Source of the DNA: Akebia trifoliata
Taxonomy: Eukaryota > Streptophyta > Magnoliopsida > Ranunculales > Lardizabalaceae
Reading direction: 5' to 3'
Assembly (NCBI GenBank): GCA_017979445.1
Contig: CM030714.1
Coordinates: 44,903,220 to 44,967,219 of the forward strand
DNA length: 64,000 nucleotides
Shown here: positions 60,963-64,000 of the stretch, in pieces
Numbering within the stretch: position 1 is the first letter of the stretch
How the letters are laid out: each line of letters opens with the position of its first letter
Program-made: the position numbers and the translations under genes
Notes under the pieces: model-generated
Databases searched by the model: none
What the model saw: the letters and a program-made list of their open reading frames with translations, nothing else
What the model was told of the DNA's origin: nothing

Positions 60963-63572
60963 TTAGAGCCCTTCAGTATAAGATACCCCAGTAGACTTCA
61001 ACCATGTCCCTCCTTGTATCAACTGGCCCACTGTGAAATGCTTTGCTACTTCCGGGTCGGTTATGACATGATAACCAGCCCATTTCACTCGTTTACTCGT
61101 ACCCGCACCGGGTCCTTTATTCAAATACTCTCCATAGTACAAGGTCTTCAAGGCAAAATCTCCGGACCATTCGGACCAACCCACCGGGTCAATAACGTTT
61201 CCAATGGATGATTGCATGACAACAGTTCTAGAGTACTCCTTCCATGGACGACCAAGAAATGATTTGAACGATTTCTTCACTGGTTCCAAGTCAGAACTGG
61301 CTATTATCTTACACTTTTGTATCGAAGTACCAGTGTTTTGGTTCGGGTCGGTCCGTCCTTGGGCTGTTACCATATTACTTTGGCCCTTCATAGGTTTTCG
61401 GGGCATGATTTTGCAATTTTGTAACACTACAGCTGCATTACCAAATATGAAATCAACCGTGCCAGTGATGGAGCAGTCTCTATAGAATTGACGTAGGGAG
61501 TGGGCATAGAGTGTGTCCTGATAAGCGTCGATGCGACATCGATTGATAACGGATTGATCGGCTCCAACGCGGAGTGCAACTGCTTGATGCTTCTCCGGAC
61601 CCGCCGTGTTCTGGAACCATATGTCTTGTCCTATAAACCCATCACCTACAACGGCTGCATTGGAGAAGAGATGAAAATGTTACAAATATTGCAAAATTAT
61701 TCAATGCTTTTTGAAACAACTTCTTTGATAATTACAATAGAAATTTTGACTTTTAATTCATTAACTTAACAACTTAATAGCTATACCGATGTTAATTTAT
61801 TCATAAATAAATATATGGGGGCATCAATAATTAAAATTTATATAACTTTACATTTTAATTAGATTCTCACAAATGCTAAAAATTGATCCGAAAAAGGGGA
61901 TGCACTTATCTAATAACGACAAATCAATCATAAGTGCTTTTCAAAGTGAGTACAAAATCTAGAGACCAAAATTGCATACGTTCCATCTATTATTTAATAG
62001 AATTGTAATAAATGCATGCGGAAAATCGTATGCGATCTCTCTGTGGTTGACAAGACAAGGGCATAGAATCATAGATATTTATCTTTGGGATACAGAAGGA
62101 AAAGATATGTGATTTTATGCCCTTGTTACATCAACCATATATGACTTACCACGTGCATTCATCATTATTCTATTTAATATGGACTCTGTTGAGTTTTAAG
62201 TGGATTATGAACCTCATATAGGCAGTGTTGGACCTATTCGATGGTTTATAGACCGAGTAGGCCACATGTCAGGTTGCGACTGGCTGAAAAAACCATATCA
62301 ATAATTAATGATAAAACACTAGGAAAAGCCCATATACGACGAAGATTATTTGTTGTCATGGAACAAGGATTTTATTGATCTCTAACACAGACCGAGTTAT
62401 ACATCCTTAAAGATTCTCAACCCAACTGAGTTTTGAGTAGATTCAACAAGTTTTAAAACTATGGGTATTGAGTTAAATATAAAACTGACGCATTGACGTG
62501 GCAGTGTACCGACCGTCGTTCTTTTTCTTCGGGATACAAGGAAAAAGATCTATGATGCCACGTTAAGATAATTATCATTAGTTAGTCATAATGAAAAGAT
62601 GGTGAAGTGAGGTTACTTACCAACAGTGGCGGAATCGAAAGTCGTGGATCCATCAATAACATTGAGACTACCAGTTATAATGGTCAAATTCATGCCATCT
62701 CCTATGATCATCAAATTTTTCTTCTTCTTCCCAACCTCCACTTTCTCCTTATATGTTCCCTTTTTCACATATATCACAAACCGGGTCTTACCGTTATCCG
62801 GTGCGGATCCAAGTGCTTCTTTTACCGTTTTATAATTCCCACTTCCATCCTTTGCCACCACAACATCAGCTTTGATGTCATTAGCAGAAGCTTCTAGAAT
62901 CTTCCGATCTCTCCTCGTGATCCACGTCGGGAATCCTCCGTTCAATGGCTTGATGATCTCTTCTTCTTTTGTATGGGAAATTGATGTGATAATGGCTAGA
63001 GAAGCTCTTGCTCGATCAATCAAGTCTAGAAGATCCGTTTCCACTTCGGGTCGGGTTGATCCTTTTAGCCCATCCAAACAGGTGACATGATTGGTTAGTA
63101 CACCGCTGAGCCATGTATGTACCTCGAGATGAGATCCAACGTTCTGGGTGCGTAGAGCGAATATCGAGTCAATTACTCGATCAATCGACAAGTCCATCAA
63201 CTGGATACAGTTGGTCAACGCTGCATGTGCTTCCAAGCCATTGATACTGTTGACCAACTTGACCACATCACCTATACGAGTCATGGAATTGTTCAGGAAG
63301 AGCTGTAGTACATCAACCTCGTTTAATTTTCTTACACCATCATCTTTTACTACTTGAGAAACCATGTTAATACATGATGCAGGGTTGTGTGCCCGGGCAC
63401 AGATGTGAGGAGGGAATGAGAGATCAGACTGATTTGTTTTGATCAGATGGAAGGTTACAAGAGCTGTGGGGCAGATTATAGCAACTAAAGAGAGAACAAC
63501 AAAGAGGGTCTTGCAAGAAGAGGTTGTCTTCTTGGGAGAACCTAGTAAGGGCTGATGATGGGTTGTTGCCAT
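60963..63572 (-). CDS. Pectin methylesterase with N-terminal inhibitor domain (type-I PME), two exons
   Basis: Exons 63572-62621 and 61654-60963, split by a 966-bp intron in phase 1, give 547 residues, the usual length. There is a membrane or signal-anchor span at about 21-44 ([20 protein letters not shown]) and a PMEI domain at about 55-205 with its conserved Cys pairs. A basic processing motif RRDRKIL (220-226) is where subtilases normally release the mature enzyme. The catalytic domain is complete: GTYKE (272-276), QAVALR (341-346), QDTLYAHS (363-370, with Gln363 and acid/base Asp364), VDFIFGNAA (384-392, nucleophile Asp385) and LGRPWKEY (451-458, Arg453 and Trp455). The enzyme demethylesterifies homogalacturonan in the cell wall. 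Nothing is missing, so it should be active after export and cleavage. Resembles the plant PME/PMEI class with one intron; the exact paralogue number is not assignable by eye. Confidence 0.95.
61655..62620 (-). other. PME intron with small inverted repeats
   Basis: Holds two short hairpin repeats: 62075-62145 (gggcatagaatcatagatat... / ...gtgattttatgcccttgt) and 62500-62565 (gacgtggcagtgtacc...atgccacgtt), resembling debris at 13780-13860 and 27250-27310. Confidence 0.5.
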
Positions 63573-63612
63573 GTTTCAAGAATCTTTGATCGACTTCTTC
63601 TCTTACAAATTA

Positions 63613-63624
63613 CCTTAAATAAGG
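63613..63624 (-). promoter_or_regulatory. TATA-like element upstream of the PME gene
   Basis: CCTTATTTAAGG on the minus strand, about 41-52 bp before the start codon. It is palindromic, so TATTTAAG is a TATA-like core. The leader would be short. Confidence 0.35.
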
Positions 63625-64000
63625 AGAGGAGAGAGTGTATGTGTGTAGAAAGATAAAGTATCCAGTGGTGCTCGGGCTACCGTATTAAATTGTGATAAAA
63701 TATGTACAAATATGGAGAGTGTGAGATAATTTAATATGGTAAGTTTTGAACTATTGGGTCTAGATCTAAGTAAACAAATACTTAGTACTGTTAGTGGGAG
63801 ATTTGGGATAAAGAGAAAATAATTATTTACACCACCTAAGAGCAAAGTTTGCCATACCACTTATCTACCCAAATTCCATGTGGCATTCTCTTTCGCTACA
63901 CCCCTATGAGCCAAGACGTTTAACATCAAATATTATGATGATTGGTGATTGGTGATTTTTATATCATTTTTTCTCTAGGTAAAAATAATTACCTCATCCT

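Noticed and set aside
1..64000. tRNA, rRNA, CRISPR or prokaryotic operon features
   Set aside because: No cloverleaf tRNA, rRNA text or spaced repeats were seen; the window is plant nuclear DNA.

Overview
The window is nuclear DNA of a flowering plant, most likely a eudicot; I could not narrow it to a species. The case rests on AT-rich DNA, intron-split genes with GT..AG junctions, plant-only families (VUP1, CRIB-motif RIC, PME/PMEI, PGG-ankyrin, LEA_2) and dense decayed transposons. I assembled exons by eye from acceptor/donor dinucleotides and codon phase, and every gene model closes in frame.

Layout. 1-4.1 kb: repeats only (a MITE at the left edge, a decayed LINE, a possible LTR with a primer-binding site). 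4.1-9.4 kb: a three-exon ankyrin/PGG membrane protein gene on the minus strand; its first intron holds an antisense LINE RNase H remnant. 9.4-22.8 kb: a gene-free stretch with a probable Ty3-type LTR, hAT-like and MITE insertions, a SINE and microsatellites. 22.8-23.8 kb: a three-exon VUP1-like gene, the only host gene on the plus strand. 25.3-45.7 kb: a direct tandem duplication of about 10 kb. Each unit carries an intact single-exon LEA_2/NHL-type gene and the 3' part of a DDRGK1 (UFBP1) gene. Unit B continues into the complete eight-exon DDRGK1 gene (48.6 to 42.5 kb). In unit A the duplicate lacks exons 1-3, has an in-frame TGA at the start of its last exon, and has lost its DDRGK motif, so it is a pseudogene. 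50.2-52.2 kb: a four-exon ROP-interactive CRIB protein (RIC) gene. 52.3-60.9 kb: gene-free, with a MITE, a SINE, hairpins and a long (AT)n. 61.0-63.6 kb: a two-exon pectin methylesterase with an N-terminal inhibitor domain.

The genes are not an operon-like or pathway cluster. They cover immunity/membrane signalling (ankyrin-PGG, LEA_2), vascular development (VUP1), UFMylation at the ER (DDRGK1), ROP GTPase signalling (RIC) and cell-wall pectin modification (PME). I found no new multi-gene system. The most informative structures are the 10-kb duplication with its dying DDRGK1 copy, and several MITE/SINE families whose target-site duplications can be read directly; four elements are present in both units and so predate the duplication.
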